Of a stretch of DNA of 64,000 nucleotides, positions 9,558-17,499 are shown piece by piece. Positions within the stretch are counted from its first letter, which is position 1. The number at the start of each line of letters is the position of its first letter. A program made the translations under genes and the position numbers. The notes under the pieces were generated by a model. It was not told the DNA's origin, made no database searches, and saw only the letters and a list, made by a program, of their open reading frames with translations. Source of the stretch: Cryobacterium roopkundense (GTDB lineage Bacteria; Actinomycetota; Actinomycetes; Actinomycetales; Microbacteriaceae); NCBI RefSeq assembly GCF_014200405.1, contig NZ_JACHBQ010000001.1:558001-622000 (forward strand). Reading direction: 5' to 3'.

Positions 9558-9646
9558 TTTGTAACGATCTCGTTAACCGCGGACGCCCTCAAGTGCGACG
9601 AATCGGGCGACAATGGTGACATGGCATCCACTTTGGACTGTGACCG

Positions 9647-10315
9647 ATGAGCACCTTCGTGTTGGTACCGGGCGCGGGCGGGGCCGTCTGGTACTGGAGC
9701 CGCGTCATCCCTCTGCTGCAGGTCGCGGGGCACCAGGCTCTGGCGGTCGACCTGCCCGGTGACGACGAGAATGCCGGTCTGACCGAGTACGTCCGCCTCG
9801 TTGCCGCGGCGATCGGCGACCACGACGAGGTGATTCTCGTCGCTCAATCCCTCGGCGGCTTCGTCTCGCCGATGGTGTGCAACCAGGCACCGGTGTGTGA
9901 GCTTGTATTCGTGAACGCGATGATCCCGGCGCCCGGTGAGACCGCCGGGGCCTGGTGGGACAACACGGGCTCGAACCAGGCGCGGGAGGTGGCCGCCCGT
10001 GCGGCCGGCTACGGTGCGGACTTCGATGCGGACACCTATTTTCTGCACGACGTTCCTGTGGAACTCGTGGCAGAAGGCGAATCCCATCAGCGGGAGCAGG
10101 CCAACGCCGTCTTCGAGTCGGCCTGCGACTTCGCCGAGTGGCCCGCAATTCCCATTCGCGTGCTCGTCGGCGCAGGGGACCGCTTCTTTCCTGCCGATTT
10201 CCAGCGCCGCGTCACGCTTGATCGGCTGGGCCTGGAGCCCGACCTGATTCCTGGCGGCCATCTACTGGCACTGTCACAACCGGACGCGGTAGCCGACTAC
10301 CTCCTGCGCCGCTAG
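9647..10315 (+). CDS. alpha/beta hydrolase
   Basis: The 222-aa protein has the compact alpha/beta-hydrolase layout: oxyanion segment VLVPGAGGAVWYWSRV near the N-terminus, nucleophile elbow AQSLGGF with Ser68, an acid-loop region VGAGDRFFPADF, and the catalytic histidine in PGGHLLALSQPD. The first glycine of the usual GxSxG elbow is alanine. Similar short proteins act as esterases, but the substrate is unknown. It is divergent from the peptide/GGT operon and shares the intergenic region with its operators, so it could be co-regulated. Confidence 0.85.
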   Translation: MSTFVLVPGAGGAVWYWSRVIPLLQVAGHQALAVDLPGDDENAGLTEYVRLVAAAIGDHDEVILVAQSLGGFVSPMVCNQAPVCELVFVNAMIPAPGETAGAWWDNTGSNQAREVAARAAGYGADFDADTYFLHDVPVELVAEGESHQREQANAVFESACDFAEWPAIPIRVLVGAGDRFFPADFQRRVTLDRLGLEPDLIPGGHLLALSQPDAVADYLLRR

Positions 10316-10435
10316 CGGTCACGTTTGTCCACTGTTCAGCGCCTCCTCCCGTTGCAGCCTTCCTGCGGCGCCCCATTCCGCCGGTCGAGTAGCGCCGTCG
10401 TCGCCATCACAGTCACGTGCCTCTATTCCTTCTGC

Positions 10436-10768
10436 ATGACCTATGCCATCGACAAGGGCCTGGATCGGACGATCGGGCTTCGCGTCTCCGAGGCCATCAA
10501 CGTGAAGGGCCTCACCGTGATGGGGGTGAGCGGTTACGGCGCGCAGAAGGGTCATTCGGAGATCTATCGCGGAGCCGAACACACCATCGCTTTTCGGCCC
10601 AAGGTGCGTATCGATGTCATTGTGCCGGACAAAGAGGCAGACCTGACTATTCACACGGTTGTCGACGCCGCCTGGACCGGCAAGATCGGCGATGGCAAGG
10701 TCTGGGCGACCGAAGTCAGCGACGTGGTGCGCGTGCGAACACGTGAGCGCGGAATCGCCGCAGTGTGA
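10436..10768 (+). CDS. orphan P-II (GlnB/GlnK)-like protein with divergent N-terminus
   Basis: Residues 18-110 match P-II nitrogen signalling proteins closely: the T-loop region GYGAQKGHSEIYRGAEH carries the tyrosine (Tyr44 here, position 51 in classic P-II) that is modified in many bacteria, and TGKIGDGKVW and VRVRTRERG form the B- and C-loop ATP/2-oxoglutarate site. The first 17 residues do not resemble the usual beta-1 strand (MKLITAI...P.K). The total of 110 aa is close to the normal 112, so this is probably not truncated. The ATG at 10436 lacks a clear ribosome-binding site. No amtB, glnD or glnA lies nearby. It may be a divergent paralogue or a gene losing its start. Confidence 0.65.
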   Translation: MTYAIDKGLDRTIGLRVSEAINVKGLTVMGVSGYGAQKGHSEIYRGAEHTIAFRPKVRIDVIVPDKEADLTIHTVVDAAWTGKIGDGKVWATEVSDVVRVRTRERGIAAV

Positions 10769-10780
10769 CCGCCCGCGGGC

Positions 10781-13096
10781 TCACCAGCTGAAGTCGGTGA
10801 AGCCAGAGGGGTAAGCGACCGCCGCGAGGGCCCGTCTGCGACCCGTGAGCCAATTGTCGAGTTCCTCGGCGGCAACCGGGCGGGACATGAGGTAGCCCTG
10901 TGCCTGGTCGCAGCCGTACCGCGCCAGCGCTTCGTAGATCACACCGTCTTCGACGCCCTCGGCCACCATGCTGAGACCGAGGCTGTGTGCGAGGTCGATC
11001 GTGGAGCAGACCAGCGCCGCCGCCCGGGGGTCGTGGCGCATTGGTGCGATGAAGGATCGGTCAAGCTTGAGCTCGTCGATGGGAAGGTCGCGCAGATACG
11101 CGAGGGAGCTGTATCCGGTGCCGAAGTCGTCGACCGAGATGCGCACTCCGATTGTTCGCAGCCCGGTCAGCACGGCCCTGGCCCGGTCGCAGTCCTCCAT
11201 GAGAAACTCCTCCGTGATTTCAACGATCAGGGCGGTGGACGGCAGGCCGCGTTCGGTGAGCATGGTGCCGATCCGCATGGGGAGCTGCGGATCGGCGAGG
11301 CAGCTGGCCGACAGGTTCACGGCAACTGATAGCGGATGCCCCTGCGCCCGCCATTCTGCGGCCTGATCCAGGGCAAGGCCGAGCACGACATCGTTCAGGG
11401 CGTGCATCAACCCGGCCTCCTCGGCAATGGCCAGGAACGCCTCCGGGTAGAGCAGGCCGCGGTCGGGATGATTCCAGCGCACGAGCGCCTCGACGCCCCG
11501 CACCTCGCCGGTCGCGAGGTTGACCTTGGGTTGATAGTGCAGAACGAACTCGCCCCCGAGCAACGCCAGTCGCAGCTCGTGCAGGGTTCTCAGCCGCCGT
11601 TCCCCATGAACGTTGTCGGCTTCGACGTACACGTGGTGACCAGAATGGGCGGACTTCGCCTTGTACATTGCTATGTCCGCCTTGCGAAGCAGGGTCTTCA
11701 CGTCGGTGCCATGGTCGGGTGAGACCGATATCCCGATGCTGGCCGTGACCTGAATGGTCAGCCCCTCGAGAGTAAACGGTTTCGTGAGCGCTGCGCGAAG
11801 TCTGTTGGCTGCCGTTTTCGCCCGCTCGGCGTCGGCGCCGTGGAGCACGACCGCGAATTCGTCCCCACCGAGCCGGGCGAGCACGTCTTCGGGTCGCGTC
11901 GCGACGACGAGGCGGCTGCCGATCTGGCGGAGGAGGAGATCACCCGCATCGTGGCCGAGGCTGTCGTTGATGTCTTTGAAGCGGTCCAGGTCCAGCAGCA
12001 GCAGGGCGCAGGGCTGCGCGGCGTCCCCGGCCAGTTGCAGGGGAGCATCGGCGTAGAAGGCGCGCCGGTTGGGCAACCCGGTGAGGTCGTCGGTTCTGGC
12101 CAGTTTGCGAAGCTCTGACATCCTGACAAGTTGCCGAAAGGCCAGTTGGGTGCGCACCGCCGCGGCAGCCAGGGTCGCCCCGGCGAGCACCACGGCCGCC
12201 GCCGAGACGTTCACTCGGCTGGCCACGAGCAGCAGGCCAAGTGCGGTCGCGGTCGCGACGGTGGGCACAATCAGTGCCCAGGCTCCCTTGAGTGCACGAT
12301 TAACTGAGGTGTCCGGTCTCGATCGAGCGTCGACCCAGACGGCGACCAGTGTCAGTCCCGCTGCCCAGCCGGCATCAAGTGGTGTGCCGCTCAGGTAGCT
12401 CCCGTCGAGCACGAGCAGGGCATAGGCGACATCCGTTGCGGCGAACATGAGGAGTCCGCCCGCCAGGAGTATCCAGCGTCGCCCCAGCTGCAGTTCCGGC
12501 GACGCGGCGATCCCGACCACCGCGGCCACGAGCAGAAGATCCAGAACGGGGTACGCGGCCGCCACCGCGGTCGGTGCGACGGAGCCTGTGAGCACCGCGG
12601 AATCCAGGAGAGAGGTGAGGATGACGGCGACCACGGCGGCCGCGCCGAGGGCACCCACCGTGCAGTCGAGCACGACAGACCACGGCAGGCCGCGCCTCTG
12701 ACGGTGCACGAGCAGGGCCAGGCAGGCCAGGATCAGCGCGTAAAACAGCAGGAAGCCGACCATGGCCGGCGACGGGAACGGGCGCACCTCGTGCAGGGCC
12801 TGCGCCGCCGCCAGATAGGAGGCGCCGAGGGCGTAGCACGTGACCGCGGCTGCGGCGAAGGAGAGCTGGCCTCTGAATTGGCGGGTCCGAAGGGCGGCGA
12901 GCCAACATACGACGGCGGGAATCCACACCGGAAGCAGCGACAGCCACGTCTCCTTCTGCTCTCCGACGCCATAGCCGGGAAAATGCAGGTGCAGAACGTA
13001 GATGCCCAAGACCAGCCACATGGCGCCCATCAGCCAGGGCCGAGATCCCGCTCGGCTCCCTCGCAGGCCGGTTGTGATGCGCGTAGTCGACTGCAT
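10781..13096 (-). CDS. membrane-anchored GGDEF-EAL cyclic-di-GMP enzyme
   Basis: The 771-aa protein begins with about ten membrane segments (residues 20-330), then a GGDEF domain (about 340-500: DDLTGLPNRRAF, LDLDRFKDINDSLGHDAGD, RLGGDEFAVVL) and an EAL domain (about 515-760: EALVRWNHP, NLSA, EITEE, DDFGTGYSSL, LKLDRSF, AEGVE, QGYLMSRP). Both active-site sets look intact, so it could both make and degrade c-di-GMP; which activity dominates cannot be read from sequence. The membrane part probably senses a signal at the envelope. It converges with the P-II-like gene, with only 12 bp between the two stop codons. Confidence 0.92.
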   Translation of the reverse strand: MQSTTRITTGLRGSRAGSRPWLMGAMWLVLGIYVLHLHFPGYGVGEQKETWLSLLPVWIPAVVCWLAALRTRQFRGQLSFAAAAVTCYALGASYLAAAQALHEVRPFPSPAMVGFLLFYALILACLALLVHRQRRGLPWSVVLDCTVGALGAAAVVAVILTSLLDSAVLTGSVAPTAVAAAYPVLDLLLVAAVVGIAASPELQLGRRWILLAGGLLMFAATDVAYALLVLDGSYLSGTPLDAGWAAGLTLVAVWVDARSRPDTSVNRALKGAWALIVPTVATATALGLLLVASRVNVSAAAVVLAGATLAAAAVRTQLAFRQLVRMSELRKLARTDDLTGLPNRRAFYADAPLQLAGDAAQPCALLLLDLDRFKDINDSLGHDAGDLLLRQIGSRLVVATRPEDVLARLGGDEFAVVLHGADAERAKTAANRLRAALTKPFTLEGLTIQVTASIGISVSPDHGTDVKTLLRKADIAMYKAKSAHSGHHVYVEADNVHGERRLRTLHELRLALLGGEFVLHYQPKVNLATGEVRGVEALVRWNHPDRGLLYPEAFLAIAEEAGLMHALNDVVLGLALDQAAEWRAQGHPLSVAVNLSASCLADPQLPMRIGTMLTERGLPSTALIVEITEEFLMEDCDRARAVLTGLRTIGVRISVDDFGTGYSSLAYLRDLPIDELKLDRSFIAPMRHDPRAAALVCSTIDLAHSLGLSMVAEGVEDGVIYEALARYGCDQAQGYLMSRPVAAEELDNWLTGRRRALAAVAYPSGFTDFSW

Positions 13097-13200
13097 GGAG
13101 CCCCCGTTCCCTGCCTGTCAGGCTAGCGGAAAAGAGGTCTGTATACCCCCGTTCTGGCGTCCCCAGTCCGGGTGGCATGGCGCGGGTGAATCCGAGCCGG

Positions 13201-13650
13201 CTACCACCGGCGCGCGGACGACGTGCTGATAATCGCGAGCAGGGCCTCCCGGAGGGCCGAACCGTCGTTCAGTTGCGGAAAGACGTCGGTCTCGATGGTG
13301 CGGGCCTGTTTCCACGCCGCTGTGCCGGCATCCGTTCGAGTCACCGAATGGCGGCGCTGGTCGCGCTCGTCCCGTACGCGGGCCACGTAGCCCTCCCGTT
13401 CCAGGCGTTCGAGGGTGCGCGACATGGTCTGGGTTTGTACTCGGGCCTCCCGAGCCAGCTCGGCCTGGCTGAGCGGGCCCGACCCGAGCAGGTGCAGCAC
13501 GATCAAACCGGCGTGAGTCAGTCCGAGCCTGTCGAGGGCCTCGACCCACGCGTGCTCCACGAGGCGCGCTGCCGTGGAAAGCAGGCGCCCGGTGGGCCAC
13601 TCGTTCATCGCATCCGGGGTCGCCGGCGGCCCCGGAGTAGGCGTAGTCAT
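13201..13650 (-). CDS. MarR family transcriptional regulator
   Basis: The 149-aa winged-helix regulator shows the MarR core: helix-turn-helix around LSQAELAREARVQTQTMSRTLERLEREG and wing VARVRDERDQRRHSVTRTDAG. ATG at 13650 has TTGGAG just upstream. It is divergent from a TspO-like gene and an efflux pump, a classic arrangement in which a MarR protein represses itself and the transporter until a drug-like ligand binds. Two GCTAGC-centred palindromes in the shared intergenic region are likely operators. Confidence 0.9.
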   Translation of the reverse strand: MTTPTPGPPATPDAMNEWPTGRLLSTAARLVEHAWVEALDRLGLTHAGLIVLHLLGSGPLSQAELAREARVQTQTMSRTLERLEREGYVARVRDERDQRRHSVTRTDAGTAAWKQARTIETDVFPQLNDGSALREALLAIISTSSARRW

Positions 13651-13664
13651 GACTCCAATATAGT

Positions 13665-13694
13665 GCTAGCTTGGATATTCGTCAGCTAGCTGAC
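13665..13694. promoter_or_regulatory. two GCTAGC-centred palindromes, probable MarR operators
   Basis: GTCAGCTAGCTGAC at 13681-13694 is a perfect 14-bp palindrome. The same GCTAGC core recurs at 13665-13670, 20 bp away centre to centre, so both lie on one face of the helix. They lie between the MarR start (13650) and the TspO-like start (13711), whose ribosome-binding site TAGGAG follows at 13698-13703. Confidence 0.6.
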
Positions 13695-13710
13695 GGTTAG
13701 GAGAATTGTC

Positions 13711-14505
13711 ATGGAACATCGTGATGCTCGTCGTCAGGGCTCCGTCCTGGCCAGCGCCGTGTTGGGCATTATTGGCGCGTTTATTGGGTCGGGTGCGGCG
13801 GGTGGTACCCCCATGCCGGAGGTGTCCGGTGGCGCCCTCGCGGCCGACGCCACGCTCATCGCGCCGGGTGGCCCGGCGTTCGCCATCTGGACACCGATCT
13901 ATGCCGGACTGCTCGCCTACGCCGTCTGGCAGTTGCTGCCGGCCCAGAAAACGGATGCCCGCCAGCGGCGTCTCGGCTACCCGATCGCACTGTCGCTGCT
14001 GCTGAACGCCGCCTGGATCCTGAGTGTGCAGTTCGACCTGCTCGGCCTGAGCGTGCCGATCATCGTGGTTCTACTGATGGTGCTCGTTTGGACGTTGCGC
14101 ATCATGTTGGACCTGCCTCCGAAGAACCGGGTCGAGCTCGTGCTCGTGGACGGCACCATGGGCCTGTACCTCGGCTGGGTCTGCGTGGCGACCGCCGCCA
14201 ACGTCGCGGCTGTACTCGTGGCGGCCGGGTTCACCGGCTTTGGCGTGTCCGCCGATCTGTGGGCTGTCGTCGTGATTGCCGTGGCCGGGCTCGTCGGAGT
14301 GCTGCTGGCCCTGTACGACCGTGGACGCTGGGCGCCCACGATTTCGCTCTGCTGGGGACTCGCCTGGGTGGCCGTCGCCCGGCTGAGCGGCGAACCCCTT
14401 TCCGTTGCCGCCGGGATCACCGCTCTCGCGTGCGTTGTGCTTGTCGTCGCCGCGACTTTCATCGCCCGACTCGGTGCACGCTCGCGCCAGGTGGTCAACG
14501 CGTGA
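13711..14505 (+). CDS. TspO/MBR-related membrane protein
   Basis: The 264-aa protein has about seven hydrophobic segments. FAIWTPIYAGLLAYAVWQ followed by a NAAWIL segment is the signature of the tryptophan-rich sensory protein/TspO-related family, which in actinobacteria is often longer than classic TspO (about 160 aa). Function in this subfamily is not established. It is preceded by TAGGAG, 7 nt before the ATG. Its stop overlaps the GTG start of the efflux gene by 4 bp, making a two-gene operon under the MarR-type operators. Confidence 0.75.
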   Translation: MEHRDARRQGSVLASAVLGIIGAFIGSGAAGGTPMPEVSGGALAADATLIAPGGPAFAIWTPIYAGLLAYAVWQLLPAQKTDARQRRLGYPIALSLLLNAAWILSVQFDLLGLSVPIIVVLLMVLVWTLRIMLDLPPKNRVELVLVDGTMGLYLGWVCVATAANVAAVLVAAGFTGFGVSADLWAVVVIAVAGLVGVLLALYDRGRWAPTISLCWGLAWVAVARLSGEPLSVAAGITALACVVLVVAATFIARLGARSRQVVNA

Positions 14506-16141
14506 CCGAAGCGCGCCGCCGCTGGTTCGGTCTCGTCTTCATCAGCATCGCAGTGGCTCTGATCATCGTCGACTCGACCATCGTCAACGTGGCCATCCCC
14601 TCCATCGTCGACGACCTGGGCATCACCTCGACCCAGGTTCAGTGGGTTCAGGAAAGTTACACACTCGTTTTCGCGGCGCTCCTTCTCGTGTTCGGCACCC
14701 TGGCGGACCGCTACGGTCGACGTCGAATCCTGTTGCTGGGCATCGTCATTTTCGCCGGTTCGTCGGTGCTCGCCGCACTGGCGCAGACCGGTGATCTGCT
14801 GATCGCCTCGCGAATTCTGCAGGGAGTCGGTGGCGCGATGGTGCTCCCGACCACCCTCTCGATCATCAATGCCACCTTCCGCGGCCGCGAACGAGGCATC
14901 GCCTTCGCAATCTGGGGATCCACGATCGGCGGTATGGTTGCCGTCGGACCGCTCCTCGGTGGGTTCCTCACGACGTACTACTCGTGGCGCTGGGCTTTCG
15001 GAATCAACGTTCCCCTCGGCCTGATCATCATTGTCGGCCTGCTGTTCTTCGTGAGCGAGTCGCGAGAAACGGCCGACCCGACCCGCGCCGAGTCGACGTT
15101 GTGGGTGCGGTGCTCTCGGTGATCACGAGCGCCACCCTGGTCTTCGGCTTGATCGAAGGCCGAAGCTACGGCTGGTGGCTCGCCCGCCGACCGTTCTCGA
15201 TCGGCGACGTCACGTGGCCCTTCGAGATTTCCGTGATTCCGGTCACGTTCCTCATTACTGTGCTCTCGGGCATCGCCTTCGTGTGGTGGGGGGTGCGACG
15301 GCAGCGGGCAGGCAAGACCACCCTGCTCGCGTTCTCGCTGTTTCGAATTTCCTCGTTCCGAAACGGCAACATCGCCGCCCTCATCGTGTCGCTCGGTGAA
15401 TTCGGCATCATCCTGTCCCTGCCGCCCTGGTTGCAGAACGTGCTGGGCTACGACGCCCTGCAGACCGGTTTTGTGCTCCTGGCGCTCGCGATGGGAGCTT
15501 TCGTGGCCAGTGGGGTGGCCGGCGCGTTAGGAAATCGGGTGAGCCCCGTGACGATAGTGCGAGCGGGCCTGTTGCTCGAGATCGTGGGTGTGACGGGCCT
15601 CGGAGTCGTGATTTCGGCCCAGGCCAGCTGGCTCTCCGTGGTGCCGTTCCTGTTCGTCTACGGCCTCGGCGTCGGTCTGGCCACCGCACAGCTCACCGGT
15701 GTGGTGTTGAAAGACGTGCCCGTCGACAAGAGCGGGCAGGGCTCTGGCACGTCGAGTACGGCCCGCCAGATCGGCTCGGCTCTGGGAATCGCGGTTCTCG
15801 GCACAATCCTCTTCACCTCGGCCGGTGCCTCCCTCGACACCAGACTCGTGGACCTGCTCGACGTTCCTCCCGCGGTGCGCGCTCAAATAGTGGACGCCGT
15901 CGTCGACAGCGCCGGATCGGCGATTCCTGCGCTCGAGCAGCGCAGCCCCACCGTGGCCGACGCCGCACGCCAGGCCTTCAGCGACGGCACCCGATATTCG
16001 GCGTTCGCCGCGGCAGGATTTCTCGCCCTCGGGTTTCTCGCCACCCTTCGCCTCTCCGGCCGGGTACCGGAGGAACAGCAAACGGATGCCGCCGGCCGGG
16101 CGGCCGCTGCGGCATCCGCTTCTCCAGTGTCGGAGGCTTAG
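14502..16141 (+). pseudogene. DHA2-type MFS drug efflux pump, broken by a one-base frameshift
   Basis: Start GTG at 14502 overlaps the upstream stop. The first reading frame gives a normal 14-TM pump N-half (DSTIVNVAIPSIVDDL, then LADRYGRRR and a GPLLGGFL motif-C-like region) until a stop at 15122. The rest of the protein continues without a break in the -1 frame, from RVDVVGAVLSVI to 16141. The switch lies in the GC-rich stretch about 15067-15095 and needs one inserted base to repair. Full repaired length is about 546 aa, normal for the family. It could be a real mutation or a sequencing error; I see no slippery heptamer with a structure that would argue for programmed frameshifting. Confidence 0.8.
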
Positions 16142-17031
16142 CTGGTCGTGCGTCGGCGCGGCGGCTGCGGTTTCTGCACCGCGAACTCGCCGCCCACCCG
16201 GCCGCCGAACGGGCGACCGTGGTCGGCGAACTCCTCGCGGAAGAATGCCATGCGCCACTTGCCCATCTCCACGCGCGACCCGGTTCGCAGGATGATTCCA
16301 CCACCGCGGGTGGACGTGTCCGCGTCAACCGAGCGAGCGCTGCCACTCACCTCTCCGATCGGGTATAGCACGTATTCATCGTTCTCGTCATGGCGGATCT
16401 CGGCATGGAACGTCCTCAACTCCGCCAGCACCAGATCGGACTCCGGCGCGGAGCCGATGGTCGTCGTGGTGGGAAGCAGATCGAACTCCCGCGGCATCTG
16501 GCCGTTCCAGTTCTTCGAACCGACCACGAAGATCAGCCGGGGCCGACCCCCGCCCGGCGCGTAGTGCGTAGTCGTGACTCGTCGTCGGAGTTTGCGATCG
16601 AGAGTCGGCACGAGCGGAAAGAGCGTCGCCGGCGGCAACGGAACCGCCGACGGAGCCGAACTGAGCGCGTTCTTGGCGCCGCTGCGGATGAGCGGCGCCA
16701 GCGCCGCTCGGCTGCCGAGCGTGATGTTCGGTGACTTGGTCAGCAGCCGCTGTACCAGGGGCGCGTCTACAGCGCCGATGCGCGCGATCAGCCCCTCCGG
16801 CCCGTTCAGGGAAACCGTGAGACCCCGTGCGGCCAACTGCGCCGCAAGGTCACGAATTATCGTGAGGTTCATGGTTTGCCCCTGAACGAGCACAGACGGG
16901 TTGCTCGCGAACACTGAGACATCGGTGCCATCGGCCGTGACCGTTCCCTGCAGTCGCTCCGTGGATGCGCCGTTGCTCGGCTCGGAGAGGGAGAAGGTGA
17001 GATCGATGTGCAGCTGCACCGGGGAATTCAT
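16138..17031 (-). CDS. FHA-domain-like protein
   Basis: The 297-aa protein starts at ATG 17031, 2 nt after the previous stop. The first 95 residues form a beta-rich, unrecognised domain. A forkhead-associated-like domain covers about residues 195-285, with TTIGSAPESDLVLAELRTFHAEIRH; the usual GR is GS and the SRxH motif is reduced to RTFH, so phosphothreonine binding is uncertain. The C-terminus is basic and proline-rich (QKPQPPRRR). It forms a two-gene unit with the small unknown protein upstream and converges on the efflux pseudogene with a 4-bp overlap. Confidence 0.7.
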   Translation of the reverse strand: MNSPVQLHIDLTFSLSEPSNGASTERLQGTVTADGTDVSVFASNPSVLVQGQTMNLTIIRDLAAQLAARGLTVSLNGPEGLIARIGAVDAPLVQRLLTKSPNITLGSRAALAPLIRSGAKNALSSAPSAVPLPPATLFPLVPTLDRKLRRRVTTTHYAPGGGRPRLIFVVGSKNWNGQMPREFDLLPTTTTIGSAPESDLVLAELRTFHAEIRHDENDEYVLYPIGEVSGSARSVDADTSTRGGGIILRTGSRVEMGKWRMAFFREEFADHGRPFGGRVGGEFAVQKPQPPRRRTTS

Positions 17032-17033
17032 GG

Positions 17034-17318
17034 CTAGTTGCGGTGCGGGTCGGAGCCGGGCGTGAGCGCATCGCTCGTGGTGACGCGAAGCGTCCCGTCG
17101 ATCTTCCAGGTGGCGCGTGGGGCGTCGGGCCCGATATCGCGGGGAACCTCGACCGACATATCGATGAAGGTGTAGTTGATCGCGGCGCCCTTGCCCGTGA
17201 GATACGACCACATCTCTTCGCCGAGATCGGTCCAGTCGGTGATCGTGTGCTCACGCGGTTCATCGACGTTTTCGACATTTCCGAGGTAGTTCTGGCGTTC
17301 AGTCACAATGATTCCCAT
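17034..17318 (-). CDS. hypothetical protein co-transcribed with the FHA-like gene
   Basis: About 94 aa from ATG 17318; a GTG at 17306 is an alternative, as neither has a strong ribosome-binding site. The sequence includes ITDWTDLGEEMWSYLTGKGA followed by a beta-strand-like segment (INYTFIDMSVEVPRDIGPDAP) and a WKIDGTLRVTTSD strand. The pattern VEVPRD...ATW.IDGTL resembles the first domain of the neighbouring FHA-like protein (LHIDLTFSL...LQGTVTADGTDVSV), hinting at related beta folds. I do not recognise a family. It overlaps nothing and is followed by the FHA-like gene after 2 nt. Confidence 0.6.
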   Translation of the reverse strand: MGIIVTERQNYLGNVENVDEPREHTITDWTDLGEEMWSYLTGKGAAINYTFIDMSVEVPRDIGPDAPRATWKIDGTLRVTTSDALTPGSDPHRN

Positions 17319-17499
17319 TTCATTAACTGGAGGAGGTGCATGGAATTTTTCGGTGTTGATGTTGAGAATACTAGAGAGGCCACCGGAGCGGTAGCAATCC
17401 CAGAAAGGGGGTGCGGCCGGGGCCCGGCAGGCCGTTGTCGGTGGCGTTGGGTAGCCTCGAGCCATGAGGGTTTCCGCCTCCCCTCATCAAGGAGTTTGC

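Noticed and set aside
15060-15125. Programmed -1 frameshift in the efflux pump
   Set aside because: No X XXY YYZ slippery heptamer followed by a structure is visible, and family members are normally read in one frame.
14984-16141. Separate gene for the second half of the efflux pump
   Set aside because: Its first 40 residues are out-of-frame sequence of the first half; homology starts only at the frameshift, so this is one broken gene rather than two.
17330-17499. A strong ribosome-binding site (GGAGGAGG) with an ATG at 17340 on the plus strand upstream of the nuclease-helicase
   Set aside because: The frame (MEFFGVDVENTREATG...) runs into the nuclease-helicase gene in another frame and has no family resemblance. 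A leader peptide cannot be excluded but is unsupported.
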